Notes: a model not told the origin generated them from the letters alone. 64,000 nucleotides of DNA from Plasmopara viticola (GCA_001695595.3 MBPM02000113.1:1-64000), one strand, 5' to 3'. Shown: positions 35,095 to 46,904, numbered from the stretch's first letter. Made by a program: numbers and translations.

Positions 35095-37508
35095 GGACGG
35101 CGGCGAGCATTGAGCTGCTGACGTCTGGATTACCTTGCTATGGCGGATGCCACGCAATCGACTTTCTTACAATCTCACCGCTTCGTCACGGCAAGCTTAT
35201 CTCACTTGGCCGAAGTGCAATGTGGTGGAGAGAGACGTGGGTGTGTTGGTACAAGACACGATGGAATGTCACGTGGCATGACTTGAGTTTGCACGAACGC
35301 GCCATGTATGGCCTACATCAGCCAATTTGGTTCCATGCTGATGCTCATCTTCACTACGAGAAGCGAACACGGTCCGATACGGTGGTGGTGCATCGACGTT
35401 GTCTAGGTATGGTCGCCGAACCACAACGAAGCTTTCGTCTCCATATCTCATGTAGCTTCAAACTACGGTCACTCGCTGACTTCAGGTGTGAAGGTGAAGC
35501 GTGGCCAGCTGCAACCACCTTCGTTCAGCGACATATCGACTACACGCTTGTCTCAGTGCGACCGTACACACAGAGGAAGTGGCTGCGCTCGCTGTACCGG
35601 GAAGTGACGCAAATTGTTGACCGCCTCGGAGCACGACAACTTGTACGGGACTCGTCAAGCATAGACGGACATGGTTGCCTGCTTCCACGAGTTGGCTACA
35701 GAAATAAAGCGAAGATATTCTTGATCCCGAAGATTCCACGGTCAGCGATCTTGAAAATTGTCTGGGCGCCTGACCCTCCAAAAAAGCCGCACCCGATGAA
35801 AATTTACTCAAAGCGTGTCGACGACCAACAGATTGAAGCATTCGCGGAGTATCGAAAGCGGCTGCGCCAGATCCTGCTTCCGGTCTTCGAAGACTTGCAA
35901 TTTCGTCTTGCGTTTCGCTTGCTACCCGTGCTATCGCGCTTCTGGTTCTTGGAGACGTCACATCCAGGCATCCGTAAATGCGTGCGCGCAGGATGCAAGG
36001 CGATAGAGACTGAGCAGCATTTATTTTTCGACTGCACGCTGGCGTCAAGGCTCTGGTGTCAGATCTTGCAGCTTGTCTCACCGTTCTTTGTCTCTCGACC
36101 GTCGTGGCTTGATATTGCTCTCGCGAACAAGGTGCACGTACGCAACGACTGGGTTCAATGTTCTGGTGTGGTACGAGATGTATGGCATGTGCTTCGAGCT
36201 GTGATTCAACACGATCTGGACGAACCGCAATCGATGCTTGTTCGACGGACGGCAACCGATACCGGTAGCTCCAGCACTTTCGGTCATATTGTCGACTTTC
36301 TGTGCGCACATTCGCTTTTTCCAGCGACACCTGTACGACTGGCAGCTGAGACAAGATCTAAAACTAGTGATTGACTCGCTGAAGATTCATTTCGTGTTTC
36401 ACAGCTTCACTTGTAAGCACCCGGGCATCACCCATAACCTGCAAGGCAGCACCACCAAGACCTGTGCGCACATGAACGAATGGACACCGTCTAAAAAAGA
36501 ACACGGTTAATGTCGGCAAATATTGAGTTCATTCCAATCGTTTAAAAAACCGTCGTCCGAAGCTGTAAGTGCTATCTGGTCGGGCAGCCTGCCGGGCGCC
36601 CTTACGGGTAAAGCCTCATCACTTGAAGAACGTCCGAATTTTCTGGGGTCCGCTGCCGCAAGTCTCGCACTTGATGTAGCCATACGGTGCACCTGGAGGG
36701 AAACTGGATACGAGCCAGCCGCGGAAAAGACCGGAAAAGGAAGCGCCTGCTTCAAAGCAGTGAGAAAGCGGCTTCGTAAGTCAAGAGCTTTGTCTTCTGT
36801 GAACCCTGGGGGGCCAAGGGTACCTTGATGAAGTCTGAGAGCTGAATCCCAGTGGTTATGGTGACCCGAAGAGGTCTAAACGGCCAATTTACCTGTGGGG
36901 CCATACCGGTCACTTTTTTTATATTTACTGTGAGGACTGGAGAATCAAGAATTTTTTCACTCTTCACGACGAATAAGAAGCGAGGAATTTTTATCTTATA
37001 AGGTATAACGATCCCAAAAGTGGGTCGGCCCACGGATAGGGCTGCGGATTACGCCGTCGCGAAACGACGCGACAGTGTGCTCTAAGACCGGACTTCCGTT
37101 TAAGCACCTGAAGTGTTGATACGCGTAAGCAATTGGCATGCAATGGGCGCTGTATGTGCTGCCCAAGTGCCAAAAGTTTTGGCTGTTGATCGACCGCGGT
37201 TATCGAGCAACGTTGCCACGTACAAAGGGTCTAAAAGGCCTTCTTCGCCCGAAGTTGAAGTCGAAACGGGGGCAAAAGTGTAGAACCGAAACCCTCCCAG
37301 GCCAGTGATTGGATGAAATCCAAAACAATACGTGGCAAACATAAATTATGTAATTTCTTTTTTTTGAGGAAATTACATAAATTTTTGTATATTGCTATTT
37401 TGGGGGAAAGGCATAATTATATAAAGTACACTAGAGTAGTAGAACAGATACTACGCCAGGCAAGTTGGGTAGACATTCGCCTATATTACATAATATAGAC
37501 GACCTTCA
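35095..37508 (+). mobile_element. 5'-truncated LINE fragment, copy 7 (subtype A)
   Basis: 2414 bp between 17-bp repeats at 35078-35094 and 37509-37525. It carries GAGGGAAACTGG at about 36700, a change shared with copy 3 but not with copies 6 and 9, which points to patchy exchange between copies. Confidence 0.85.
35097..36510 (+). pseudogene. LINE ORF2 C-terminal relic, copy 7
   Basis: Open to 36374 (384 residues from the ATG at 35220) with one private change, GATGCTCATC, giving His for Asp at residue 43. Same C-terminal frame break as copy 6; the C-terminal frame ends at 36510. Confidence 0.72.
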
Positions 37509-37753
37509 ACTGAGCTAGACGGGCTTCTTCCACAACAGGAACATCGTTACATACAGCATCAATCTTTAATGTCCTCAAGCCTATGACTTTGTATTTTAAC
37601 GGTCCTCTCTGCCGCAATCATGTTCCGACACTCTACTTGTGCATCCGATCTGCAACGAACTCCATTTCGCCTTTCAGTTGTTTCGGTCGGGTTCACACTT
37701 CCCTCGTAAAAAAACTGTAGTTTTTACCTAATAATTTAGAAGGCATTAGTGGG

Positions 37754-37825
37754 CGCCCACCGTGGGGCTCGAACCCACAAACACAAGATTAAAGTTTTGC
37801 GCTCTACCGACTGAGCTAGACGGGC
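37754..37825 (-). pseudogene. 72-nt tRNA-Lys-like copy with six-base anticodon loop
   Basis: Same form as the copy at 21698; here the 3' flank reads TTAGTGGGC. Confidence 0.65.
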
Positions 37826-38053
37826 TTCTTCCACAACAGGAACATCGTTACATTCAGCATCAATCTTTAATGTTATCAAGCCTATGACTTTGAATTATAA
37901 AGGTCCTTTGTGCCGCAATCGTGTCCGGCACTCTACTATGACTTCCGATCAGCAACGATGTTTATTTCGCCCATTAGTTCGTTTCGGTCGGGTTCACACT
38001 TCCCTCCTAAAAAGCCGTAGCCCTTACCTAATAGTTCAAAATGCATTGGTGGG

Positions 38054-38126
38054 CGCCCTTCGTGGGGCTCGAACCCACGACCACAAGATAAAGAGTCTTG
38101 CGCTCTACCGACTGGGCTAGACGGGC
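38054..38126 (-). tRNA. tRNA-Lys(CTT) variant, acceptor mismatch/C12/U37
   Basis: U33 is retained and the anticodon is CTT. The acceptor strand GAAGGGC gives a G5-A68 mismatch, C12 mismatches A23, and A37 is U. Confidence 0.6.
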
Positions 38127-38354
38127 TTCTTCCACAACAGGAACATCGTTACATACAGCATCAATCTTTAATGTCCTTAAGCTTATGAATTGTATTTTTA
38201 CGGTCCTCTCTGCCGCAATCATGGTCCGACACTCTACTTGTGTATCCGATCAGCAACGATCTCTATTTCGCCTTCTAGTTCGTTTCGGTCGGGTTCACAC
38301 TTCCCTCGTAAAAAACTGTAGTTCTTACCTAATAATTTAAAAGGCATTGGTGGG

Positions 38355-38427
38355 CGCCCACCGTGGGGATCGAACCCACGACCACAAGATTAAGAGTCTT
38401 GCGCTCTACCGACTGAGCTAGACGGGC
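38355..38427 (-). tRNA. trnK(cuu): tRNA-Lys(CTT), T-loop variant G59 to U
   Basis: Same as the copy at 22603. Confidence 0.85.
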
Positions 38428-38655
38428 TTCTTCCACAACAGGAGCATCGATACATACAGAAATAATCTTTTATGTCCTCAAGCCTACGACTTTCTATTTT
38501 AACGGTCCTCTCTGCCGCAATTATGTTCTGACACTCTACTTGTGCATCCGATCAGCAACGATGTCCATTTCGCCTTCTAGTTTTTTCGGTCGGGCTAACA
38601 CTTCCCTCGTAAAAAATTGTAGTTCTTATTTAATAATTTTAAAGGCATTGGTGGG

Positions 38656-38728
38656 CGCCCACCGTGGGGCTCGAACCCACGACCACAAAATTAAGAGTCT
38701 TGCGCTCTACCGACTGAGCTAGACGGGC
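38656..38728 (-). tRNA. trnK(cuu): tRNA-Lys(CTT) variant, U40, beside LINE copy 8
   Basis: Same single change as the copy at 26537. Confidence 0.8.
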
Positions 38729-38729
38729 T

Positions 38730-41140
38730 GGACGGCGGCGAGCATTGAGCTGCTGACGTCTGGATTACCTTGCTATGGCGGATGCCACGCAATCGACTTT
38801 CTTACAATCTCACCGCTTCGTCACGGCAAGCTTATCTCACTTGGCCGAAGTGCAATGTGGTGGAGAGAGACGTGGGTGTGTTGGTACAAGACACGATGGA
38901 ATGTCACGTGGCATGACTTGAGTTTGCACGAACGCGCCATGTATGGCCTACATCAGCCAATTTGGTTCCATGCTGATGCTGATCTTCACTACGAGAAGCG
39001 AACACGGTCCGATACGGTGGTGGTGCATCGACGTTGTCTAGGTATGGTCGCCGAACCACAACGAAGCTTTCGTCTCCATATCTCATGTAGCTTCAAACTA
39101 CGGTCACTCGCTGACTTCAGGTGTGAAGGTGAAGCGTGGCCAGCTGCAACCACCTTCGTTCAGCGACATATCGACTACACGCTTGTCTCAGTGCGACCGT
39201 ACACACAGATGAAGTGGCTGCGCTCGCTGTACCGGGAAGCGACGCAAATTGTTGACCGCCTTGGAGCACGACAACTTGTACGGGACTCGTCAAGCATAGA
39301 CGGACATGGTTGCCTGCTTCCACGAGTTGGCTACAGAAATAAAGCAAAGATATTCTTGATCCCGAAGATTCCACGGTCAGCGATCCTGAAAATTGTCTGG
39401 GCGCCTGACCCTCCAAAAAAGCCGCACCCGATTAAAATTTACTCAAAGCGTGTCGACGACCAACAGATTGAAGCATTCGCGGAGTATCGAAAGCGGCTGC
39501 GCCAGATCCTGCTTCCGGTCTTCGAAGACTTGCAATTTCGTCTTGCGTTTCGCTTGCTACCCGTGCTATCGCGCTTCTGGTTCTTGGAGACGTCACATCC
39601 AGCATCCGTAAATGCGTGCGCGCAGGATGCAAGGCGATAGAGACTGAGCAGCATTTATTTTTCGACTGCACGCTGGCGTCAAGGCTCTGGTGTCAGATCT
39701 TGCAGCTTGTCTCACCGTTCTTTGTCTCTCGACCGTCGTGGCTTGATATTGCTCTCGCGAACAAGGTGCACGTACGCAACGACTGGGTTTAATGTTCTGG
39801 TGTGGTACGAGATGTATGGCATGTGCTTCGAGCTGTGGATCAACACGATCTGGACGAACCGCAATCGATGCTTGTTCGACGGACGGCAACCGATACCGGT
39901 AGCTCCAGCACTTTCGGTCATATTGTCGACTTTCTGTGCGCACATTCGCTTTTTCCAGCGACACCTGTACGACTGGCAGCTGAGAAAAGATCTAAAACAA
40001 GTGATTGACTCGCTGAAGATTCATTCCGTGTTTCACAGCTTCACTTGTAAGCACCCGGGCATCACCCATAACCTGCAAGGCAGCACCACCAAGACCTGTG
40101 CGCACATGAACGAATGGACACCGTCTAAAAAAGAACACGGTTAATGTCGGCAAATATTGAGTTCATTCCAATCGTTTAAAAAACCGTCGTCCGAAGCTGT
40201 AAGTGCTATCTGGTCGGGCAGCCTGCCGGGCGCCCTTACGGGTAAAGCCTCATCACTTGAAGAACGTCCGAATTTTCTGGGGTCCGCTGCCGCAAGTCTC
40301 GCACTTGATGTAGCCATACGGTGCACCTGGAGGGTAACTGGATACGAGCCAGCCGCGGAAAAGACCGGAAAAGGAAGCGCCTGCTTCAAAGCAGTGAGAA
40401 AGCGGCTTCGTAAGTCAAGAGCTTTGTCTTCTGTGAACCCTGGGGGCCAAGGGTACCTTGATGAAGTCTGAGAGCTGAATCCCAGTGGTTATGGTGACCC
40501 GAAGAGGTCTAAACGGCCAATTTACCTGTGGGGCATACCGGTCACTTTTTTTATATTTACTGTGAGGACTGGAGAATCAAGAATTTTTTCACTCTTCACG
40601 ACGAATAAGAAGCGAGGAATTTTTATCTTATAAGGTATAACGATCCCAAAAGTGGGTCGGCCCACGGATAGGGCTGCGGATTACGCCGTCGCGAAACGAC
40701 GCGACAGTGTGCTCTAAGACCGGACTTCCGTTTAAGCACCTGAAGTGTTGATACGCGTAAGCAATTGGCATGCAATGGGCGCTGTATGTGCTGCCCAAGT
40801 GCCAAAAGTTTCGGCTGTTGATCGACCGCGGTTATCGAGCAACGTTGCCACGTACAAAGGGTCTAAAAGGCCTTCTTCGCCCGAAGTTGAAGTCGAAACG
40901 GGGGCAAAAGTGTAGAACCGAAACCCTCCCAGGCCAGTGATTGGATGAAATCCAAAACAATACGTGGCAAACATAAATTATGTAATTTCTTTTTTTGAGG
41001 AAATTACATAAATTTTTGTATATTGCTATTTTGGGGGAAAAGGCATAATTATATAAAGTACACTAGAGTAGTAGAACAGATACTACGCCAGGCAAGTTGG
41101 GTAGACATTCGCCTATATTACATAATACAGACGACCTTCA
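38730..41140 (+). mobile_element. 5'-truncated LINE fragment, copy 8 (subtype B)
   Basis: 2411 bp between 17-bp repeats at 38713-38729 and 41141-41157. Sister of copy 5. Small private deletions at about 39601, 40443 and 40533. Confidence 0.85.
38732..40144 (+). pseudogene. LINE ORF2 C-terminal relic, copy 8
   Basis: A one-base deletion at about 39601 (CCAGCATCC) ends the first frame at 39640, before the zinc motif is complete. The natural C-terminal frame is longest here: 39707-40144, 145 codons with ELWINTIWTNRNRCLFDGRQ and ending KKEHG. Confidence 0.72.
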
Positions 41141-41385
41141 ACTGAGCTAGACGGGCTTCTTCCACAACAGGAACATCGTTACATACAGCATCAATCTTTA
41201 ATGTCCTCAAGCCTATGACTTTGTATTTTAACGGTCCTCTCTGCCGCAATCATGTTCCGACACTCTACTTGTGCATCCGATCAGCAACGAACTCCATTTC
41301 GCCTTTAAGTTGTTTCGGTCGGGTTCACACTTCCCTCATAAAAAAACTGTAGTTTTTACCTAATAATTTAGAAGGCATTGGTGGG

Positions 41386-41457
41386 CGCCCACCGTGGGGC
41401 TCGAACCCACAAACACAAGATTAAAGTTTTGCGCTCTACCGACTGAGCTAGACGGGC
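41386..41457 (-). pseudogene. 72-nt tRNA-Lys-like copy with six-base anticodon loop
   Basis: Same form as the copy at 21698. Confidence 0.65.
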
Positions 41458-41686
41458 TTCTTCCACAACAGGAACATCGTTACATTCAGCATCAATCTTT
41501 AATGTTATCAAGCCTATGACTTTGAATTATAAAGGTCCTTTGTGCCGCAATCGTGTTCCGGCACTCTACTATGACTTCCGTTCAGCAACGATGTTTATTT
41601 CGCCCATTAGTTCGTTTCGGTCGGGTTCACACTTCCCTCCTAAAAAGCCGTAGCCCTTACCTAATAGTTCAAAATGCATTGGTGGG

Positions 41687-41759
41687 CGCCCACCGTGGGG
41701 CTCGAACCCACGACCACAAGATAAAGCGTCTTGCGCTCTACCGACTGGGCTAGACGGGC
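41687..41759 (-). tRNA. tRNA-Lys(CTT) variant, C12/G33/U37
   Basis: Same changes as the copy at 25938. Confidence 0.6.
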
Positions 41760-41987
41760 TTTTTCCACAACAGGAACATCGTTACATACAGCATCAATCT
41801 TTAATGTCCTTAAGCTTTTGAATTGTATTTTAACGGTCCTCTCTGCCGCAATCATGTTCCGACACTCTACTTGTGCATCCGATCAGCAACGATCTCCATT
41901 TCGCCTTTAAGTTGTTTCGGTCGGGCTAACACTTCCCTCGTAAAAAAACTGTAGTTCTTACCTAATAATTTAAAAGGCATTGGTGGG

Positions 41988-42060
41988 CGCCCACCGTGGG
42001 GCTCGAACCCACGACCACAAGATTAAGAGTCTTGCGCTCTACCGACTGAGCTAGACGGGC
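41988..42060 (-). tRNA. trnK(cuu): tRNA-Lys(CTT)
   Basis: Consensus tRNA. Confidence 0.92.
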
Positions 42061-42290
42061 TTCTTCCACAACAGGAACATCGTTACATACAGCATCAATC
42101 TTTAATGTCCTCAAGCCTATGACTTTTCTTTTTAACGGTCCTCTCTGCCGCAATCATGTTCCGACACACTGCTTGTGCATCCGTTCAGCAAAGATCTCTA
42201 TTTCGCCTTCTAGTTCGTTTTGGTCGAGCTCACACTTCCCTCGTAAAAAAACTGTAGTTCTTATTTAATAATTTAAAAGGCATTGGTGGG

Positions 42291-42363
42291 CGCCCACCGT
42301 GGAGCTCGAACCCACGACCACAAGATTAAGAGTCATGCGCTCTACCGACTGAGCTAGACGGGC
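42291..42363 (-). tRNA. tRNA-Lys(CTT) variant, U29/U61
   Basis: Same changes as the copy at 22301. Confidence 0.65.
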
Positions 42364-42592
42364 TTCTTCCACAACAGGAACATCGTTACATACAGCACCA
42401 ATCTTTAATGTCCTTAAGCTTATGAATTGTTTTTTAACGGTCCTCTCTGCCGCAATCATGTTCCGACACTCTACTTGTGTATCCGATCAGCAACGATCTC
42501 TATTTCGCCTTCTAGTTCGTTTCGGTCGGGTTCACACTTCCCTCGTAAAAAAACTGTAGTTCTTACCTAATAATTTAAAAGGCATTGGTGGG

Positions 42593-42665
42593 CGCCCACC
42601 GTGGGGATCGAACCCACGACCACAAGATTAAGAGTCTTGCGCTCTACCGACTGAGCTAGACGGGC
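42593..42665 (-). tRNA. trnK(cuu): tRNA-Lys(CTT), T-loop variant G59 to U
   Basis: Same as the copy at 22603. Confidence 0.85.
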
Positions 42666-42893
42666 TTCTTCCACAACAGGAGCATCGATACATACAGAAA
42701 CAATCTTTTATGTCCTCAAGCCTACGACTTTCTATTTTAACGGTCCTCTCTGCCGCAATTATGTTCCGACACTCTACTTGTGCATCCGATCAGCAACGAT
42801 GTCCATTTCGCCTTCTAGTTTTTTCGGTTGGGCTAACACTTCCCTCGTAAAAAATTGTAGTTCTTATTTAATAATTTTAAAGGCATTGCTGGA

Positions 42894-42966
42894 AGCCCAC
42901 CGTGGGGCTCGAACCCACGACCACAAGATTAAGAGTCTTGCGCTCTACCGACTGAGCTAGACGGGC
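42894..42966 (-). tRNA. tRNA-Lys(CTT) with U73, beside LINE copy 9
   Basis: Same as the copy at 30778. Confidence 0.78.
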
Positions 42967-42967
42967 T

Positions 42968-45382
42968 GGACGGCGGCGAGCATTGAGCTGCTGACGTCTG
43001 GATTACCTTGCTATGGCGGATGCCACGCAATCGACTTTCTTACAATCTCACCGCTTCGTCACGGCAAGCTTATCTCACTTGGCCGAAGTGCAATGTGGTG
43101 GAGAGAGACGTGGGTGTGTTGGTACAAGACACGATGGAATGTCACGTGGCATGACTTGAGTTTGCACGAACGCGCCATGTATGGCCTACATCAGCCAATT
43201 TGGTTCCATGCTGATGCTGATCTTCACTACGAGAAGCGAACACGGTCCGATACGGTGGTGGTGCATCGACGTTGTCTAGGTATGGTCGCCGAACCACAAC
43301 GAAGCTTTCGTCTCCGTATCTCATGTAGCTTCAAACTACGGTCACTCGCTGACTTCAGGTGTGAAGGTGAAGCGTGGCCAGCTGCAACCACCTTCGTTCA
43401 GCGACATATCGACTACACGCTTGTCTCAGTGCGACCGTACACACAGAGGAAGTGGCTGCGCTCGCTGTACCGGGAAGTGACGCAAATTGTTGACCGCCTC
43501 GGAGCACGACAACTTGTACGGGACTCGTCAAGCATAGACGGACATGGTTGCCTGCTTCCACGAGTTGGCTACAGAAATAAAGCGAAGATATTCTTGATCC
43601 CGAAGATTCCACGGTCAGCGATCTTGAAAATTGTCTGGGCGCCTGACCCTCCAAAAAAGCCGCACCCGATGAAAATTTACTCAAAGCGTGTCGACGACCA
43701 ACAGATTGAAGCATTCGCGGAGTATCGAAAGCGGCTGCGCCAGATCCTGCTTCCGGTCTTCGAAGACTTGCAATTTCGTCTTGCGTTTCGCTTGCTACCC
43801 GTGCTATCGCGCTTCTGGTTCTTGGAGACGTCACATCCAGGCATCCGTAAATGCGTGCGCGCAGGATGCAAGGCGATAGAGACTGAGCAGCATTTATTTT
43901 TCGACTGCACGCTGGCGTCAAGGCTCTGGTGTCAGATCTTGCAGCTTGTCTCACCGTTCTTTGTCTCTCGACCGTCGTGGCTTGATATTGCTCTCGCGAA
44001 CAAGGTGCACGTACGCAACGACTGGGTTCAATGTTCTGGTGTGGTACGAGATGTATGGCATGTGCTTCGAGCTGTGATTCAACACGATCTGGACGAACCG
44101 CAATCGATGCTTGTTCGACGGACGGCAACCGATACCGGTAGCTCCAGCACTTTCGGTCATATTGTCGACTTTCTGTGCGCACATTCGCTTTTTCCAGCGA
44201 CACCTGTACGACTGGCAGCTGAGACAAGATCTAAAACTAGTGATTGACTCGCTGAAGATTCATTTCGTGTTTCACAGCTTCACTTGTAAGCACCCGGGCA
44301 TCACCCATAACCTGCAAGGCAGCACCACCAAGACCTGTGCGCACATGAACGAATGGACACCGTCTAAAAAAGAACACGGTTAATGTCGGCAAATATTGAG
44401 TTCATTCCAATCGTTTAAAAAACCGTCGTCCGAAGCTGTAAGTGCTATCTGGTCGGGCAGCCTGCCGGGCGCCCTTACGGGTAAAGCCTCATCACTTGAA
44501 GAACGTCCGAATTTTCTGGGGTCCGCTGCCGCAAGTCTCGCACTTGATGTAGCCATACGGTGCACCTGGAGGGTAACTGGATACGAGCCAGCCGCGGAAA
44601 AGACCGGAAAAGGAAGCGCCTGCTTCAAAGCAGTGAGAAAGCGGCTTCGTAAGTCAAGAGCTTTGTCTTCTGTGAACCCTGGGGGGCCAAGGGTACCTTG
44701 ATGAAGTCTGAGAGCTGAATCCCAGTGGTTATGGTGACCCGAAGAGGTCTAAACGGCCAATTTACCTGTGGGGCCATACCGGTCACTTTTTTATATTTAC
44801 TGTGAGGACTGGAGAATCAAGAATTTTTTCACTCTTCACGACGAATAAGAAGCGAGGAATTTTTATCTTATAAGGTATAACGATCCCAAAAGTGGGTCGG
44901 CCCACGGATAGGGCTACGGATTACGCCGTCGCGAAACGACGCGACAGTGTGCTCTAAGACCGGACTTCCGTTTAAGCACCTGAAGTGTTGATACGCGTAA
45001 GCAATTGGCATGCAATGGGCGCTGTATGTGCTGCCCAAGTGCCAAAAGTTTCGGCTGTTGATCGACCGCGGTTATCGAGCAACGTTGCCACGTACAAAGG
45101 GTCTAAAAGGCCTTCTTCGCCCGAAGTTGAAGTCGAAACGGGGGCAAAAGTGTAGAACCGAAACCCTCCCAGGCCAGTGATTGGATGAAATCCAAAACAA
45201 TACGTGGCAAACATAAATTATGTAATTTTTGTTTTTTTGAGGAAATTACATAAATTTTCGTATATTGCTATTTTGGGGGAAAAGGCATAATTATATAAAG
45301 TACACTAGAGTAGTAGAACAGATACTACGCCAGGCAAGTTGGGTAGACATTCGCCTATATTACATAATATAGACGACCTTCA
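42968..45382 (+). mobile_element. 5'-truncated LINE fragment, copy 9 (subtype A)
   Basis: 2415 bp between 17-bp repeats at 42951-42967 and 45383-45399. The last LINE copy in the array; the hairpin left arm is altered (TAATTTTTG). Confidence 0.85.
42970..44383 (+). pseudogene. LINE ORF2 C-terminal relic, copy 9
   Basis: Open to 44247 (384 residues from the ATG at 43093), with one private His-to-Arg change at residue 75 (CTCCGTATC). Same C-terminal frame break as copies 6 and 7; the C-terminal frame ends at 44383. Confidence 0.72.
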
Positions 45383-45627
45383 ACTGAGCTAGACGGGCTT
45401 CTTCCACAACAGGAACATCGTTACATACAGCATCAATCTTTAATGTCCTCAAGCCTATGACTTTGTATTTTAACGGTCCTCTCTGCCGCAATCATGTTCC
45501 GACACTCTACTTGTGCATCCGATCTGCAACGAACTCCATTTCGCCTTTCAGTTGTTTCGGTCGGGTTCACACTTCCCTCGTAAAAAAACTGTAGTTTTTA
45601 CCTAATAATTTAGAAGGCATTGGTGGG

Positions 45628-45699
45628 CGCCCACCGTGGGGCTCGAACCCACAAACACAAGATTAAAGTTTTGCGCTCTACCGACTGAGCTAGACGGGC
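45628..45699 (-). pseudogene. 72-nt tRNA-Lys-like copy with six-base anticodon loop
   Basis: Same form as the copy at 21698. Confidence 0.65.
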
Positions 45700-45928
45700 T
45701 TCTTCCACAACAGGAACATCGTTACATTCAGCATCAATCTTTAATGTTATCAAGCCTATGACTTTGAATTATAAAGGTCCTTTGTGCCGCAATCGTGCTC
45801 CGGCACTCTACTATGACTTCCGATCAGCAACGATGTTTATTTCGCCCATTAGTTCGTTTCGGTCGGGTTCACACTTCCCTCCTAAAAAGCCGTAGCCCTT
45901 ACCTAATAGTTCAAAATGCATTGGTGGG

Positions 45929-46001
45929 CGCCCTTCGTGGGGCTCGAACCCACGACCACAAGATAAAGAGTCTTGCGCTCTACCGACTGGGCTAGACGGG
46001 C
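45929..46001 (-). tRNA. tRNA-Lys(CTT) variant, acceptor mismatch/C12/U37
   Basis: Same changes as the copy at 38054. Confidence 0.6.
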
Positions 46002-46229
46002 TTCTTCCACAACAGGAACATCGTTACATACAGCATCAATCTTTAATGTCCTTAAGCTTATGAATTGTATTTTAACGGTCCTCTCTGCCGCAATCATGTT
46101 CCGACACTCTACTTGTGTATCCGATCAGCAACGATCTCTATTTCGCCTTCTAGTTCGTTTCGGTCGGGTTCACACTTCCCTCGTAAAAAACTGTAGTTCT
46201 TACCTAATAATTTAAAAGGCATTGGTGGG

Positions 46230-46302
46230 CGCCCACCGTGGGGATCGAACCCACGACCACAAGATTAAGAGTCTTGCGCTCTACCGACTGAGCTAGACGG
46301 GC
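46230..46302 (-). tRNA. trnK(cuu): tRNA-Lys(CTT), T-loop variant G59 to U
   Basis: Same as the copy at 22603. Confidence 0.85.
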
Positions 46303-46530
46303 TTCTTCCACAACAGGAGCATCGATACATACAGAAATAATCTTTTATGTCCTCAAGCCTACGACTTTCTATTTTAACGGTCCTCTCTGCCGCAATTATA
46401 TTCTGACACTCTACTTGTGCATCCGATCAGCAACGATGTCCATTTCGCCTTCTAGTTTTTTCGGTCGGGCTAACACTTCCCTCGTAAAAAATTGTAGTTC
46501 TTATTTAATAATTTTAAAGGCATTGGTGGG

Positions 46531-46603
46531 CGCCCACCGTGGGGCTCGAACCCACGACCACAAGATTAAGAGTCTTGCGCTCTACCGACTGAGCTAGACG
46601 GGC
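46531..46603 (-). tRNA. trnK(cuu): tRNA-Lys(CTT) at the LINE-free site
   Basis: Consensus tRNA. Its left-hand spacer is the type found only in front of LINE copies 5 and 8 (GAAATAATCTTTTATG, GATGTCCATTTCG), but here the normal flank TCTTCCACAAC follows the tRNA instead of the LINE. Confidence 0.92.
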
Positions 46604-46604
46604 T
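46588..46604. other. Unoccupied LINE target site
   Basis: A single copy of ACTGAGCTAGACGGGCT where units 1-9 have two copies around the LINE. The sequence to the left matches the left flank of LINE copies 5 and 8. The sequence to the right (GATCTGCAACGAACTCC, TTTAAGTTG, TTAGAAGG) matches the right flank of copies 3, 7 and 9. Confidence 0.8.
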
Positions 46605-46832
46605 TCTTCCACAACAGGAACATCGTTACATAGAGCATCAATCTTGAATGTCCTCAAGCCTATGACTTTGTATTTTAACGGTCCTCTCTGCCGCAATCAT
46701 GTTCCGACACTCTACTTGTGCATCCGATCTGCAACGAACTCCATTTCGCCTTTAAGTTGTTTCGGTCGGGTTCACACTTCCCTCGTAAAAAAACTGTAGT
46801 TTTTACCTAATAATTTAGAAGGCATTGGTGGG

Positions 46833-46904
46833 CGCCCGCCGTGGGGCTCGAACCCACAAACACAAGATTAAAGTTTTGCGCTCTACCGACTGAGCTAGAC
46901 GGGC
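46833..46904 (-). pseudogene. 72-nt tRNA-Lys-like copy with six-base anticodon loop
   Basis: Same family as 21698, with an additional U68 to C change in the acceptor stem that restores a G5-C68 pair. The only member not preceded by a LINE. Confidence 0.65.
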
